DNA of 64,000 nucleotides from Candidatus Avispirillum faecium (GTDB lineage Bacteria; Bacillota; Clostridia; Oscillospirales; CAG-272), in assembly GCA_904396155.1 (NCBI GenBank), contig CAJFOI010000048.1, positions 30,396 through 94,395 of the forward strand, given 5' to 3'. Position 1 is the stretch's first letter; each line of letters starts with the position of its first letter. Below the pieces are notes generated by a model. That model worked only from the letters and a program-made list of their open reading frames with translations, was not told the origin of the DNA and did not search any database. The translations under genes and the position numbers were made by a program. Of this stretch, positions 45,140 to 54,269 are shown piece by piece.

Positions 45140-46138
45140 TTATTTGCAAGCCTCTTCTACTGCAACGGCTACCGCAACAGTAGCTCCAACCATCGGGTTG
45201 TTGCCCATACCGATGAGACCCATCATCTCCACATGCGCCGGAACGGAGGAAGACCCTGCAAACTGTGCGTCAGAGTGCATACGGCCCATGGTATCCGTCA
45301 TACCATAGCTCGCAGGACCCGCGGCCATGTTGTCCGGATGGAGGGTTCTGCCGGTGCCGCCGCCGGAAGCAACGGAGAAATAGCGCTGACCGTTCTCCAC
45401 GCACCATTTCTTATAGGTGCCCGCCACAGGATGCTGGAAACGGGTGGGATTGGTGGAGTTTCCGGTGATGGATACGCCTACCTTCTCCAGCTTCATAATC
45501 GCAACGCCCTCCGGCACATTGTCCGCGCCATAGCACTTTACGTCAGCACGCGGTCCGTCCGAATAGGGGGTCTCACTGACCACTTTCACCTGCTCCGTAT
45601 AAGGATCAAACTCCGTCTTGACATAGGTAAATCCGTTGATCCGGGAAATAATGAAAGCAGCGTCCTTGCCCAATCCGTTCAGGATCACGCGCAGAGGCTT
45701 TTTGCGTACCTTATTTGCATTCAGCGCAATTTTGATCGCACCCTCTGCAGCGGCAAAGGACTCGTGTCCTGCCAGAAAGCAGAAACAGTCCGTCTCTTCG
45801 GAAAGAAGCATGGCACCCAGATTTCCGTGGCCCAGACCTACCTTGCGGTTTTCCGCAACACTGCCGGGAATACAGAAAGCCTGCAAACCAATGCCGATCG
45901 CGGCAGCGGCGTCAGACGCTTTTGTACAACCCTTTTTCAGTGCGATCGCAGCACCTACGGTGTAAGCCCACACCGCGTTTTCAAAGCAAATCGGCTGCGT
46001 TTCCCGCACGATTTTGTCGCAGTCGATTCCCTTTGCCAGCGTAATATCCTTGCATTCCTCAACGGAAGAAATCCCATACTCGGCCAGCACAGAGGAAATT
46101 TTGTCGATTCTTCTCTCGTAGCTTTCAAACAATGCCAT
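45140..46138 (-). CDS. GGGtGRT protein (uncharacterised family)
   Basis: This 332-aa soluble protein contains the name-giving motif SGGGTGRTLHPDN near residue 265 and long Gly/Ala-rich stretches (AVAVAVEEACK at the end). The family is known only by this motif and by its constant partner, a NifU-like scaffold protein, which is the next gene upstream here (13-nt gap). Several Cys are present (ETDCFCFLAGHES, KKGCTK). A link to Fe-S handling is inferred from the neighbour only. Confidence 0.85.
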   Translation of the reverse strand: MALFESYERRIDKISSVLAEYGISSVEECKDITLAKGIDCDKIVRETQPICFENAVWAYTVGAAIALKKGCTKASDAAAAIGIGLQAFCIPGSVAENRKVGLGHGNLGAMLLSEETDCFCFLAGHESFAAAEGAIKIALNANKVRKKPLRVILNGLGKDAAFIISRINGFTYVKTEFDPYTEQVKVVSETPYSDGPRADVKCYGADNVPEGVAIMKLEKVGVSITGNSTNPTRFQHPVAGTYKKWCVENGQRYFSVASGGGTGRTLHPDNMAAGPASYGMTDTMGRMHSDAQFAGSSSVPAHVEMMGLIGMGNNPMVGATVAVAVAVEEACK

Positions 46139-46151
46139 TTACTTTTCCTCC

Positions 46152-46850
46152 TTACTGCTTACGGGGGTCAATGTATTTGACCGCGTCTGCAAATCTGCCG
46201 TATGTACCGATAGACTTTTCATAAGCCTCTGCAGGGCCGTCGCCCTTTTTGATAAAGTCTGTCATTTTACCCAGGGAAACAAATTCGTAACCGATCACCT
46301 GGTCGTCCTTGTCCAATGCCATGCGGGTTACATAACCCTCTGCCATTTCCAAGTAACGGACACCCTTCGCCTTGGTGCCGTACATGGTACCCACCTGAGA
46401 GCGGGCGCCTTTCCCCAGATCTTCCATTCCGGCACCCACAGGAAGGCCGTTTTCAGAAAATGCAGACTGGGTGCGGCCGTATGCGATCTGCAAAAACAGC
46501 TCCCGCATTGCGGTGTTGATGGCGTCGCATACCAGATCCGTATTCAGTGCCTCCAGCAGCGTTTTGCCGGGAAGGATCTCCGCAGCCATTGCGGCGGAGT
46601 GCGTCATGCCGGAACAGCCGATGGTCTCCACCAGCGCCTCCTCGATCACGCCGTCCTTCACATTCAGCGTCAGCTTACAGGCCCCCTGCTGGGGTGCACA
46701 CCAGCCCACACCATGGGTGAGACCGGAGATGTCTGTAATTTGTTTTGCTTTTACCCATTTCCCCTCTTCCGGCAGGGGAGAAGGACCGTGATTGGGCCCC
46801 TGGGCAACGCAGCACATGTTTGAAACTTCTTCAGAATATGCGATGCTCAT
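46152..46850 (-). CDS. NifU-like iron-sulfur scaffold protein
   Basis: This 232-aa protein has a NifU_N/IscU-like domain: CCVAQGPNHGPSPLPEEGKW, then VETIGCSGMTHSAAMAAEI where the GCSG Cys is the scaffold ligand, and GVGWCAPQQGACKL. Its C-terminal 80 residues have no IscU counterpart. AAAGGAG lies 9 nt before ATG 46850. It forms a two-gene operon with the GGGtGRT gene. It may build or deliver Fe-S clusters to that partner. Confidence 0.83.
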   Translation of the reverse strand: MSIAYSEEVSNMCCVAQGPNHGPSPLPEEGKWVKAKQITDISGLTHGVGWCAPQQGACKLTLNVKDGVIEEALVETIGCSGMTHSAAMAAEILPGKTLLEALNTDLVCDAINTAMRELFLQIAYGRTQSAFSENGLPVGAGMEDLGKGARSQVGTMYGTKAKGVRYLEMAEGYVTRMALDKDDQVIGYEFVSLGKMTDFIKKGDGPAEAYEKSIGTYGRFADAVKYIDPRKQ

Positions 46851-46971
46851 AAGATATATCTCCTTTGATTTATTTTTCAGCAAGTATCATTATAAAGCTT
46901 TTTTTGCCGTTTTTCAAGAAAAGAATCGAAAATTTTTCCCCCGGCCTGCCGGGTTTTCTTGTGCATCCTGA

Positions 46972-47952
46972 TCAGGAAAGCAAAATGTCCCGCACCTCGT
47001 CCAGAGTCGCAGCACGGTGCAATGCTTCCCGCATCCGGGCCGATCCCCGCAGCCCGCGGATAAAGTGGGCAGCTCTCCCCCGGGATTCCCGCACACCGCG
47101 CTCCTCACCCTTTTCCATTACGATGTCGGAAACCAGCTCTATCGCAGTGCGGCGGATTTCTTCTTCTCCGGGAGGTGTATACGGCAGCCCCGAAAGCGCC
47201 GCCCGAACGGAAGGAAAAATCCAGGGGTTGCCCAGCGCTTCTCTGCCGATCATAATCCCGTCGCAGCCGGTCTCCTCCAGCATCCGAACAGCATCCGCCC
47301 CGCTGCGCACATCTCCGTTTCCAATGACCGGCACGCTGTCCGGAAGCACTCGGCGCACCGCGCAAATGATCTCGTTATCCGAAGCGGGCGCGTACATTTG
47401 ATTTCTGGTACGTCCATGCACGGCAACCTGTGCCGCGCCGTTTTCCACACAGACCGACGCCACCTCTGCTGCATTCACATGTTCCCTGTCCCAGCCGGCC
47501 CGAATCTTCACCGTGACGGGAATATGATACGATTGTACCGCGCGGCAGACTGCGGCGACGATCTGTCCGCACAGGGCCGGGTCCCGCATCAAGGCACTTC
47601 CGTCGCCACTGCCCACGATTTTGCGCACCGGGCATCCCATATTAATATCCATAGCATAGGGCGGGTGAGCATAGAAGCAATCGGCATATTCTCCGGAGGC
47701 GAGCATGGCGGCCGCTTCTCCCATCACCCCTGGATCGTGACCAAAGATCTGAATGGCGCAGCGGTCGTCTCCCTTTGGGATCCTGGCCAGCCATGCCGTT
47801 TTCCGATCCCTGTACACCATCGCCTGGGCGGAGATCATCTCCGTCACCGTTCGATCCGCACCCAGTCTGCGGCAGAGCAGGCGGAACGGGGCGTCTGTAA
47901 ATCCGGCCATCGGCGCCAGCACCAAAGGCACACCACGTTCCATATTACTCAT
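46972..47952 (-). CDS. dus: tRNA-dihydrouridine synthase
   Basis: This 326-aa FMN-dependent TIM-barrel enzyme has [19 protein letters not shown] at the N-terminus, [22 protein letters not shown] (catalytic Cys region), [30 protein letters not shown] and [13 protein letters not shown] (FMN phosphate site). It reduces uridines in the tRNA D-loop. The start could be 47952 or 47943; both overlap or abut the lepA stop (47945), so translation is coupled to lepA. Confidence 0.93.
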   Translation of the reverse strand: MSNMERGVPLVLAPMAGFTDAPFRLLCRRLGADRTVTEMISAQAMVYRDRKTAWLARIPKGDDRCAIQIFGHDPGVMGEAAAMLASGEYADCFYAHPPYAMDINMGCPVRKIVGSGDGSALMRDPALCGQIVAAVCRAVQSYHIPVTVKIRAGWDREHVNAAEVASVCVENGAAQVAVHGRTRNQMYAPASDNEIICAVRRVLPDSVPVIGNGDVRSGADAVRMLEETGCDGIMIGREALGNPWIFPSVRAALSGLPYTPPGEEEIRRTAIELVSDIVMEKGEERGVRESRGRAAHFIRGLRGSARMREALHRAATLDEVRDILLS

Positions 47953-49765
47953 CATCCAGTTTGAGCACCGCCATGAACGCTTCAGGAGACACTTGCACGC
48001 TGCCCAGCTGGCGCATTTTTTTCTTCCCTTCCTTTTGCTTTTCCAAGAGTTTCTTCTTCCTGGTGATATCGCCCCCGTAGCACTTTGCCAGCACATCCTT
48101 GCGCATGGCCTTTACCGTCTCCCGGGCGATGATTTTCGAACCGATGGCCGCCTGAATCGGGATCTCAAACAGCTGTCTGGGAATGTTTTCCTTCAACTTC
48201 TCCGTAATTTTTCGGGCCCGGCCATACGCCTTATCCTTGTGAACAATGAACGTAAGCGCATCTACGACTTCCCCGTTGAGAAGAATATCCAGCTTCACCA
48301 GTTCGCTGGGCTCATACCCCTTTACTTCATAATCCAGAGACGCATACCCCTTGCTCCTGGACTTGAGTGCATCGAAGAAGTCATAGATGATTTCATTCAA
48401 AGGGAGCGTGTAGCGGAGCTCCACCCGCTGGGGATCCAGGTACTTCATATCCAGGTACACCCCTCTGCGGTCCTGACACAGATCCATGATGCCCCCTACA
48501 TATTCTGTAGGAGTAATAATGCTGGCCGAAACCACCGGCTCCGCGGCGGACTCGATCTCCTCCGGGGGCGGGAAATTGCTGGGGTTGTCGATCTGCAGGA
48601 CTGTACCGTCCCGTTTTGTGATCTCATAAATAACACTGGGCGCAGTGGTGATCAGATCCAGATTGAATTCCCGCTCCAGCCGCTCCTCGATGATTTCCAT
48701 ATGGAGCAGCCCCAAAAATCCGCATCGAAAGCCGAAGCCCAGCGCCGCCGATGTCTCCGGCTCAAAGGTGAGCGCCGCATCGTTCAGCCGCAGTTTCTCC
48801 AGGGCATCCTTGGTCTCGTTATATTTCGCCCCGTCCGCAGGATAGATCCCCGCATACACCATGGGCTGCACGCTTTTGAATCCAGGCAGTGCCTCGCTGC
48901 ACGGACGATCCGCGTGGGTGATCGTATCTCCCACACGGGTGTCGGAAACTGTTTTGATGGACGCGGTGATATACCCCACGTCTCCCGCCTGAAGACAATC
49001 CAGCTTTTGCATTCCAAAGGGCTCCAGCGCGCCCACTTCCGTCACCTCAAACTGCGCGCCGGTGCTCATGAGAAGGATCTTGTCCCCGGGACGCACTGTG
49101 CCGTCCATGACACGGATATACACCACGACGCCCAGATAGGAGTTGTACGCGGAATCAAAAATCAGGCACCGCAGGGGCGCATTTTCGTCTCCGGACGGAC
49201 AGGGGATCTGATGAATGATCGCGTCCATCACATCCTGAATATTCTGTCCCGTTTTTGCGGACACCGCGGGACACCCCTCGGCGGGGATTCCGATCACATC
49301 TTCAATTTCCTCCCGGCATTGATCCGGCATAGCGGAAGCAAGATCGATCTTATTGATCACCGGCACGATCTCCAGATCTGCGTCGACCGCCAGGTAGGCG
49401 TTTGCCAGTGTCTGCGCTTCAATGCCCTGGGTGGCATCTACGACCAAAAGTGCTCCCTCGCAGGCGTTCAGGGAACGGGACACCTCATAGTTAAAGTCCA
49501 CATGCCCGGGTGTGTCGATCAGATTCAGAGAATACGTCTCTCCGGACGGATCGGTATAATTGATGCGGACCGCTCTGGCCTTGATGGTAATTCCCCGCTC
49601 CCGCTCCAGATCCATGTCGTCCAGCAGCTGCTCCTCCATCTCCCGGGAGGAAACTGTATTGGAAAATTCCAGGATCCGATCGGCAAGGGTAGACTTGCCG
49701 TGATCGATATGGGCAATGATGGAAAAATTGCGGATGTGCTTCTGACGCTCTGAAATCTCTGCCAT
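47945..49765 (-). CDS. lepA: Elongation factor 4 (LepA)
   Basis: This 606-aa translational GTPase has G1 [15 protein letters not shown]2 [13 protein letters not shown]3 DTPGHVDF, G4 [11 protein letters not shown]-like domains and the LepA-specific C-terminal domain ([61 protein letters not shown]). It back-translocates or remodels stalled ribosomes. ATG 49765 lies 9 nt after GGAG. A dus gene follows in the same unit. Confidence 0.96.
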   Translation of the reverse strand: MAEISERQKHIRNFSIIAHIDHGKSTLADRILEFSNTVSSREMEEQLLDDMDLERERGITIKARAVRINYTDPSGETYSLNLIDTPGHVDFNYEVSRSLNACEGALLVVDATQGIEAQTLANAYLAVDADLEIVPVINKIDLASAMPDQCREEIEDVIGIPAEGCPAVSAKTGQNIQDVMDAIIHQIPCPSGDENAPLRCLIFDSAYNSYLGVVVYIRVMDGTVRPGDKILLMSTGAQFEVTEVGALEPFGMQKLDCLQAGDVGYITASIKTVSDTRVGDTITHADRPCSEALPGFKSVQPMVYAGIYPADGAKYNETKDALEKLRLNDAALTFEPETSAALGFGFRCGFLGLLHMEIIEERLEREFNLDLITTAPSVIYEITKRDGTVLQIDNPSNFPPPEEIESAAEPVVSASIITPTEYVGGIMDLCQDRRGVYLDMKYLDPQRVELRYTLPLNEIIYDFFDALKSRSKGYASLDYEVKGYEPSELVKLDILLNGEVVDALTFIVHKDKAYGRARKITEKLKENIPRQLFEIPIQAAIGSKIIARETVKAMRKDVLAKCYGGDITRKKKLLEKQKEGKKKMRQLGSVQVSPEAFMAVLKLDDE

Positions 49766-49862
49766 AAAAAATTGCTCCGACTGCACCGGGGCGCTCCTTT
49801 CCAAGGAAACGATCTACATTCTACAACAGCTTAAGTATACCATAAAAAAATCGCTATTGCTA

Positions 49863-49891
49863 TTGTCTGCGACAAAAAAATGTGATAAAAT
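49863..49891 (+). promoter_or_regulatory. comM promoter
   Basis: TTGTCT (49863-49868) and TAAAAT (49886-49891) are 17 nt apart, 47 nt before the comM start. Confidence 0.7.
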
Positions 49892-49938
49892 GGCATTGTA
49901 TTACTGGATCCTATGATATATCGAGGTGTGGAACTGTT

Positions 49939-51465
49939 ATGCTGACCACTTCCTATTCCGCCAGTCTCCAGGGAATCGACGGCTACATCGTCACCGTAGA
50001 GTGCAACGCCAGCCAGGATATTCCGGTTTTTGACATTGTCGGTCTGCCGGACGCCGCCGTAAAAGAGGCAAAACAGCGGGTTCGTGCAGCGATGACCAAT
50101 AACGATTTTGACTTCCCGGATCTGTCGATCATCGTCAATTTAGCGCCCGCAGATATAAAAAAGGAAGGCTGTGCCTTCGACCTTGCCATCTTTGTGGCGA
50201 TCCTGCAGGCAGCCGGTACGATCCCGGAAGGCTGCGACCTTTCCAGCCGGTGTTTTATCGGAGAACTCTCCTTTTCCGGCGCGCTGCGGAGTGTGCCTGG
50301 GATCCTCTCCATGGTCATCGCCGCCAAGGAGGCGGGCTTTACGGAGGTATTCGTTCCAAAAAGCTGCGCCCCGGAAGCCGCTGCTGTGGACGGCATCGAC
50401 GTGTATGCCGTAGAGGACGCATCCCAGGTGGTGCATCATCTGCTGGCGTCCCAGCCTCTCTCTCCTTTTGTGGGAGCAAAGTACGACCTGGAAAGTTTCC
50501 TGCTTACCGACTGCAACTTTTCCGATGTAAAGGGACAGGAGCGAGCAAAGCGGGCCCTGGAGATCGCCGCGGCAGGCGGACACAACGTGCTGATGATCGG
50601 CCCTCCCGGCGCGGGAAAATCCATGCTGGCCAGACGCCTGCCGACCATTCTTCCCCCCATGTGTCTGGACGAGGCAATAGAGACCACCAAGATCCATTCC
50701 GTCGCCGGAATCCTGAAAGAAGGAACCTCCCTGGTATGCCAGCGCCCCTTCCGCAGTCCCCACCACACCATGAGCATTGCCTCTCTGGTGGGCGGCGGTG
50801 CCAGACCGAAACCGGGAGAGATCTCTGCCGCTCACAATGGAGTGCTGTTTTTAGACGAACTTCCCGAATTTCCCAAAAATGTCATCGAGGGACTTCGCCA
50901 GCCGCTGGAGGACGGACAAGTCACCATTGCCCGCGCCGCCGGCAGGATCACCTATCCCAGCCGCTTCATGCTGGTCTGCGCCATGAACCCCTGCAAATGC
51001 GGATATTTCGGATCTCCCAAACGCAAGTGCACCTGCCGCAAAGAGGAGATCCAAAGATACCGGGCAAAAATCAGCGGACCACTGCTGGACCGCATCGACA
51101 TCCAAATTGAAATCCCCGCGCTGGAGTACAGTGAGATCTCCAATCCCGCTCCGGCGGAGGATTCCGCCGATATCCGCCAGAGAGTCATCGCCGCAAGAGC
51201 GTTTGCGGCAGAGCGGTTTCAGGGTGCAGTTTCCTGCAACGCAAATATGAACGCCCAGCAGGTGCGCAAGTATTGTACAGTAGACGCCGCAGGAGACACC
51301 ATCTTAAAAAATGCCTTTGAAAAGCTGGGGATGTCCGCAAGGGGACACGACCGGGTGCTGAAGGTGGCGCGCACAATTGCAGATCTGGAGAAAAGTGAAA
51401 CCATCCGAGCGCCGCATATAGCGGAGGCAGTGCAGCTGCGCAGCCTGGACCGCAAGTATTTTTAA
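49939..51465 (+). CDS. comM: YifB/ComM-family Mg-chelatase-like AAA+ ATPase
   Basis: This 508-aa protein has an N-terminal Lon-like domain ([45 protein letters not shown]), an AAA+ core with Walker [18 protein letters not shown] and Walker [12 protein letters not shown], a zinc-finger insert [18 protein letters not shown], and a helical C-terminus. ComM homologues are helicases for branch migration in natural transformation, although many carriers are not competent. GAGGTG lies upstream. It starts an operon with the next two genes. Confidence 0.94.
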   Translation: MLTTSYSASLQGIDGYIVTVECNASQDIPVFDIVGLPDAAVKEAKQRVRAAMTNNDFDFPDLSIIVNLAPADIKKEGCAFDLAIFVAILQAAGTIPEGCDLSSRCFIGELSFSGALRSVPGILSMVIAAKEAGFTEVFVPKSCAPEAAAVDGIDVYAVEDASQVVHHLLASQPLSPFVGAKYDLESFLLTDCNFSDVKGQERAKRALEIAAAGGHNVLMIGPPGAGKSMLARRLPTILPPMCLDEAIETTKIHSVAGILKEGTSLVCQRPFRSPHHTMSIASLVGGGARPKPGEISAAHNGVLFLDELPEFPKNVIEGLRQPLEDGQVTIARAAGRITYPSRFMLVCAMNPCKCGYFGSPKRKCTCRKEEIQRYRAKISGPLLDRIDIQIEIPALEYSEISNPAPAEDSADIRQRVIAARAFAAERFQGAVSCNANMNAQQVRKYCTVDAAGDTILKNAFEKLGMSARGHDRVLKVARTIADLEKSETIRAPHIAEAVQLRSLDRKYF

Positions 51466-51475
51466 GGAGACAAAC

Positions 51476-51907
51476 ATGCAGAATTTCAACCGGTATTTTC
51501 TGCCGGACAGGCGGATTTTCCTGGACAATGTACAGTACGAGACACTGCAAACCGCAGAAAAGGCAGAAAAGCGAAAACTGAATTGTAAAGATACCATTTT
51601 AGCCCAACGCAGCGACAAATGGGTGAAAATCAATTTCAACCGCACCTTGAGCTTCACGCCGGAGGGGGTATTTCGCCTGTCGGTGACATTCGGGGTGCTG
51701 CTGCCCTTCAATCCGGAGACAAAGGATGAAATCGACTGGAAGGAAGTGGATCTGGCAGGCGCATTCCGGGAAAACTGCAAGCCCCTGCTGGCCGCGCTCA
51801 TGTCCCGCACGTCCCTTCTGGTGGCGCAGATCACCTCCTCCGTAGGTCAAAATCCGCTGATCACGCCGGGCGCACCGCCGGCTGCCGAACCCGGGACGCC
51901 GTCCTGA
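51476..51907 (+). CDS. SecB-like small protein (tentative)
   Basis: This 143-aa soluble protein lies 10 nt after comM. Its C-terminal part, FRENCKPLLAALMSRTSLLV followed by AQITSSVGQNPLITPG, resembles the ARELIS..SRGTFPPLNL end of SecB chaperones, and the N-terminal half reads as alternating beta strands (WVKINFNRTLSFTPEGVFRLSV). This similarity is weak by eye and the family is uncertain. A proline-rich tail ends the protein. GGAGAC precedes the start. Confidence 0.55.
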   Translation: MQNFNRYFLPDRRIFLDNVQYETLQTAEKAEKRKLNCKDTILAQRSDKWVKINFNRTLSFTPEGVFRLSVTFGVLLPFNPETKDEIDWKEVDLAGAFRENCKPLLAALMSRTSLLVAQITSSVGQNPLITPGAPPAAEPGTPS

Positions 51908-51938
51908 CAAGCCCGCAGAGCAGAAAGGAAAGCGCGCT

Positions 51939-52514
51939 TTGAAAAAACCTGTTCTAAAAATCCAATATGACTCCCCCGTGATCCTCACCTTTGCTCTTCT
52001 GGGCCTGCTGGCGCTGCTGCTGAACGGCTGGACGGACGGATGGACCAACGCCCATTTGTTCAGCGTATACCGCGCTCCCCTGACGGATCCCCTCACCTAT
52101 GTGCGTATGTTCTGCCACGTATTGGGACATGCCGACTGGGCGCATTTTTTCAGCAATATCTGTTTGATCCTGGTGCTGGGGCCGGTGGTAGAAAGTCGAT
52201 ACGGCAGCGGGAATCTGCTCATCTCCATGCTGATCACCGCACTGGTTTCGGGACTTGTATACTTTCTGTTTTTTCCGGGAAATGCGCTGCTTGGCGCATC
52301 GGGCATCGTCTTTCTGTTGATTTTTCTCTCCTCCATCTCCGGAATCCGAAGCGGCAGCATCCCCGTATCTCTGATCCTGGTGGCGATCGCCTACCTGGGG
52401 CGGGAAATCTATGATATGATTTTCGTCTCAGACAGCATATCCCAGCTGACCCACATCATCGGCGGCATATGCGGGATCGTGTGCGGCGCCGCCATGGCCC
52501 GAAAAAAACGATAA
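51939..52514 (+). CDS. Rhomboid-family intramembrane serine protease
   Basis: This 191-aa protein has about six TM helices. HVLGHADWAHFFSNICLILVLGPVVESRYG gives the conserved His/Asn segment of TM2, LLGASGIVF the GxSG nucleophile Ser, and QLTHIIGGICGIVCG the catalytic His. It is expected to cleave membrane-spanning substrates in the cytoplasmic membrane. It starts at TTG 51939 behind GAAAGGAAAG. It is the last gene before the right-hand island. Confidence 0.9.
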   Translation: MKKPVLKIQYDSPVILTFALLGLLALLLNGWTDGWTNAHLFSVYRAPLTDPLTYVRMFCHVLGHADWAHFFSNICLILVLGPVVESRYGSGNLLISMLITALVSGLVYFLFFPGNALLGASGIVFLLIFLSSISGIRSGSIPVSLILVAIAYLGREIYDMIFVSDSISQLTHIIGGICGIVCGAAMARKKR

Positions 52515-52609
52515 AATTTCGCAGAAGTAAAAGATCCTCCCCAAGGCGGGTGCGCCACAGAGATTAAACCGTAATAGAATTGTACGGCACCTTCAAGTGG
52601 CAAGAATTG

Positions 52610-52652
52610 AGCCCCCAGATATGGAAAAACACCATATCTGGGGGCTCTTTTT
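52610..52652 (+). terminator. Strong terminator at the island edge
   Basis: AGCCCCCAGATATGG (52610-52624) pairs with 52632-52646, followed by CTTTTTG. It insulates the comM unit from the retron. Confidence 0.9.
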
Positions 52653-52661
52653 GTACATATC

Positions 52662-52690
52662 TTGAGTTTTATATAATTTTATGCTATACT
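52662..52690 (+). promoter_or_regulatory. Retron RNA promoter
   Basis: TTGAGT (52662-52667) and TATACT (52685-52690) are separated by 17 nt. The predicted start is near 52697, just before the a1 segment of the retron RNA. Confidence 0.78.
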
Positions 52691-52696
52691 ATTTGA

Positions 52697-52930
52697 GTCA
52701 GTACGAGCAGTCAGATCAGACTTCGTATGGTTCGCGGCAACGCGGGCGGCATCGTGCTCTCGGGCATGGATGCATTTGTTTGCGGCACATACTCCCCGAT
52801 ATACACGTCATACACCTACACTATCACACCCGTATTAGGTCGTGAATGAGTATGTAGATGTGTACCTGTATGAGATGTAATAGTGTCGAGACGTATATGG
52901 TTTGGGAAGTCGGATTTGTGCTGGTGCGAA
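52697..52930 (+). ncRNA. Retron msr-msd non-coding RNA
   Basis: Between the promoter and the retron genes lies a highly folded segment without ORFs. a1 (52701-52724) and a2 (52906-52927) share complementary ends (GACTTC with GAAGTC, and GAGCA near the outer ends). The msr part has a CGCG-GCAA-CGCG tetraloop hairpin (52733-52744) and a GCATC/GATGC hairpin (52749-52773). The msd part is a long imperfect hairpin: CCGATATACACGTC (52796-52809) against GACGTATATGG (52890-52900), and CACTAT (52819-52824) against ATAGTG (52880-52885). The exact branching G and msDNA ends are not determined. Confidence 0.72.
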
Positions 52931-52953
52931 ACGTGATACACGGCTGCATAGTT

Positions 52954-53016
52954 CCTTTGTTATTGGCGGGACGGGAAGTCCCCTCAGCTGCAGATGAGGG
53001 CCAATAATAACAAAGG
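52954..53016 (+). promoter_or_regulatory. Hairpin covering the ribosome site of the retron membrane protein
   Basis: CCTTTGTTATTGGC (52954-52967) pairs with GCCAATAATAACAAAGG (53000-53016; 3-nt bulge), which includes most of the AAAGGAGG ribosome site. Inside are GGGAC/GTCCC and CCTCA/TGAGG hairpins. It may hold translation of the membrane protein off. Confidence 0.7.
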
Positions 53017-53026
53017 AGGTGAGTTC

Positions 53027-53245
53027 GTGAAAAAGGCGGACAACCCTGTTGTCATTGTTAATGGCAACAACAACGACGTGGAAGTCAAGGTCATCGTTAC
53101 CGAGACTCCCTCAAAAACCCCTGCTGCTATCGTGATCGCTATTGCTGTGATCGTGGTAGTAGCCGTACTGGCTGTATCACTTTGCTGTCCTGAATTGCTT
53201 GCTGATTTTGTCCGTTGGATTGTCAGCGTAGCAGTTGGTAGCTAA
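53027..53245 (+). CDS. Small single-TM membrane protein of the retron locus
   Basis: This 72-aa protein starts at GTG 53027 with AAAGGAGG seven bases upstream. The N-terminal 30 residues are polar (VVIVNGNNNDVEVKVIVTETPS). A strong TM helix follows (AAIVIAIAVIVVVAVLAVSL), then CCPELLADFVRWIVSVAVG, which may form a second amphipathic helix. It lies between the retron RNA and the RT gene, the position of accessory toxin/effector genes. No family is recognised; an effector role at the membrane is an inference. Confidence 0.7.
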   Translation: MKKADNPVVIVNGNNNDVEVKVIVTETPSKTPAAIVIAIAVIVVVAVLAVSLCCPELLADFVRWIVSVAVGS

Positions 53246-53276
53246 CACCAGCACATTTTTTAAGAATTGAGGTGTA

Positions 53277-54269
53277 ATGCCTTTGACATATACGGATTGT
53301 CCCCTGTATGGACTCAAATCAAAGAAAATGCTGAGACGCTTACTGCGTATTGAGGACAGCAAATTTTTGAAGCAGGATTACGTTGCTTCAATGGTTTCCC
53401 CTTACATAGATAAAAAAGGGAAACCTCGTCTAATAGAACCACCACGCGAAGAATTGAAAATAATTCAAAAACGGATCAAACAGATGCTGGGGCAGATTAT
53501 AGTGCCCAGCAATGTCTTTTCTGGAATAAAAGGCCGTTCCTATGCAGACAACGCGGTGATGCACACCGGCGAAAAACGAAGGAATTTATTCAAAATCGAT
53601 TTAACCGCATTCTTTCCGTCGATTAGCAGAGAAACGGTTTATCGCTTTTTCTATGAAGATTTATGTTGCTCACCCGATGTGGCAGAAATTCTTACAAATT
53701 TTGCAACTATCGACCTTGCCAAATCACAGTCAAATTGTCTGGATGAGATATATGGTTTCTTGGATTCGAAAGGCGTTTCGTGTAAGAATCATCTGATATC
53801 TGGAGCGCCTACCAGTCAGATTATGTCCTATCTTGTGAACTATCAGATGTTTGACGAAATGCAAAAGGTTGCTGATGAAAACAACGCAGTTATGACGGTT
53901 TACGTGGACGATGTGACTTTTTCCTCAGAAAACCGCATATCGAAAGATTTTAGAGACAGAATCGTTTCCATAGTTCGAAAACATGGTTATCATATATCCA
54001 AATCCAAAGTCAAAAAATACACAAAATTATATCCCAAGTTAGTTACAGGAGTCGTTATCGATTCGGAAGGCAAGCCAGTAATCAGAAATAGCATGCGCGA
54101 AAAGATTATTAAAGAGCATGATTACTTGCGTGAACATCCCGATGATACAGAGTCGCGCCAACGCTTAAGAGGCTTGTTGACCGCTGCGCGGCAGGTGACC
54201 AAACACGCATTTCCAACAATATATAAATTTGCATGCGATCAAGAGAAATATGGAGGAGCGCCATTATGA
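53277..54269 (+). CDS. Retron reverse transcriptase
   Basis: This 330-aa RT has the retron hallmarks: NAxxH (NAVMH, about residue 90), catalytic motif A KIDLTAFFPSI, motif B SGAPTSQIMSYLVN, motif C TVYVDDVTFSS and the VTG motif in KLVTGVVID. It has no maturase or endonuclease domain, so it is not a group II intron ORF. It would reverse-transcribe the msd part of the upstream RNA into branched msDNA. GAGGTG precedes the start. Its stop overlaps the next gene by 4 nt (ATGA), so the endonuclease gene is translationally coupled. Confidence 0.92.
   Translation: MPLTYTDCPLYGLKSKKMLRRLLRIEDSKFLKQDYVASMVSPYIDKKGKPRLIEPPREELKIIQKRIKQMLGQIIVPSNVFSGIKGRSYADNAVMHTGEKRRNLFKIDLTAFFPSISRETVYRFFYEDLCCSPDVAEILTNFATIDLAKSQSNCLDEIYGFLDSKGVSCKNHLISGAPTSQIMSYLVNYQMFDEMQKVADENNAVMTVYVDDVTFSSENRISKDFRDRIVSIVRKHGYHISKSKVKKYTKLYPKLVTGVVIDSEGKPVIRNSMREKIIKEHDYLREHPDDTESRQRLRGLLTAARQVTKHAFPTIYKFACDQEKYGGAPL

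Noticed and set aside
47753-49753. 666-codon plus-strand ORF opposite lepA
   Set aside because: LepA on the minus strand is unambiguous over the whole stretch; the ORF has no start signal and no recognisable domain.
53277-54269. Diversity-generating retroelement or group II intron RT
   Set aside because: The NAxxH and VTG retron signatures are present. No maturase/endonuclease domain, no template/variable repeat pair and no intron domain V-like hairpin are visible.
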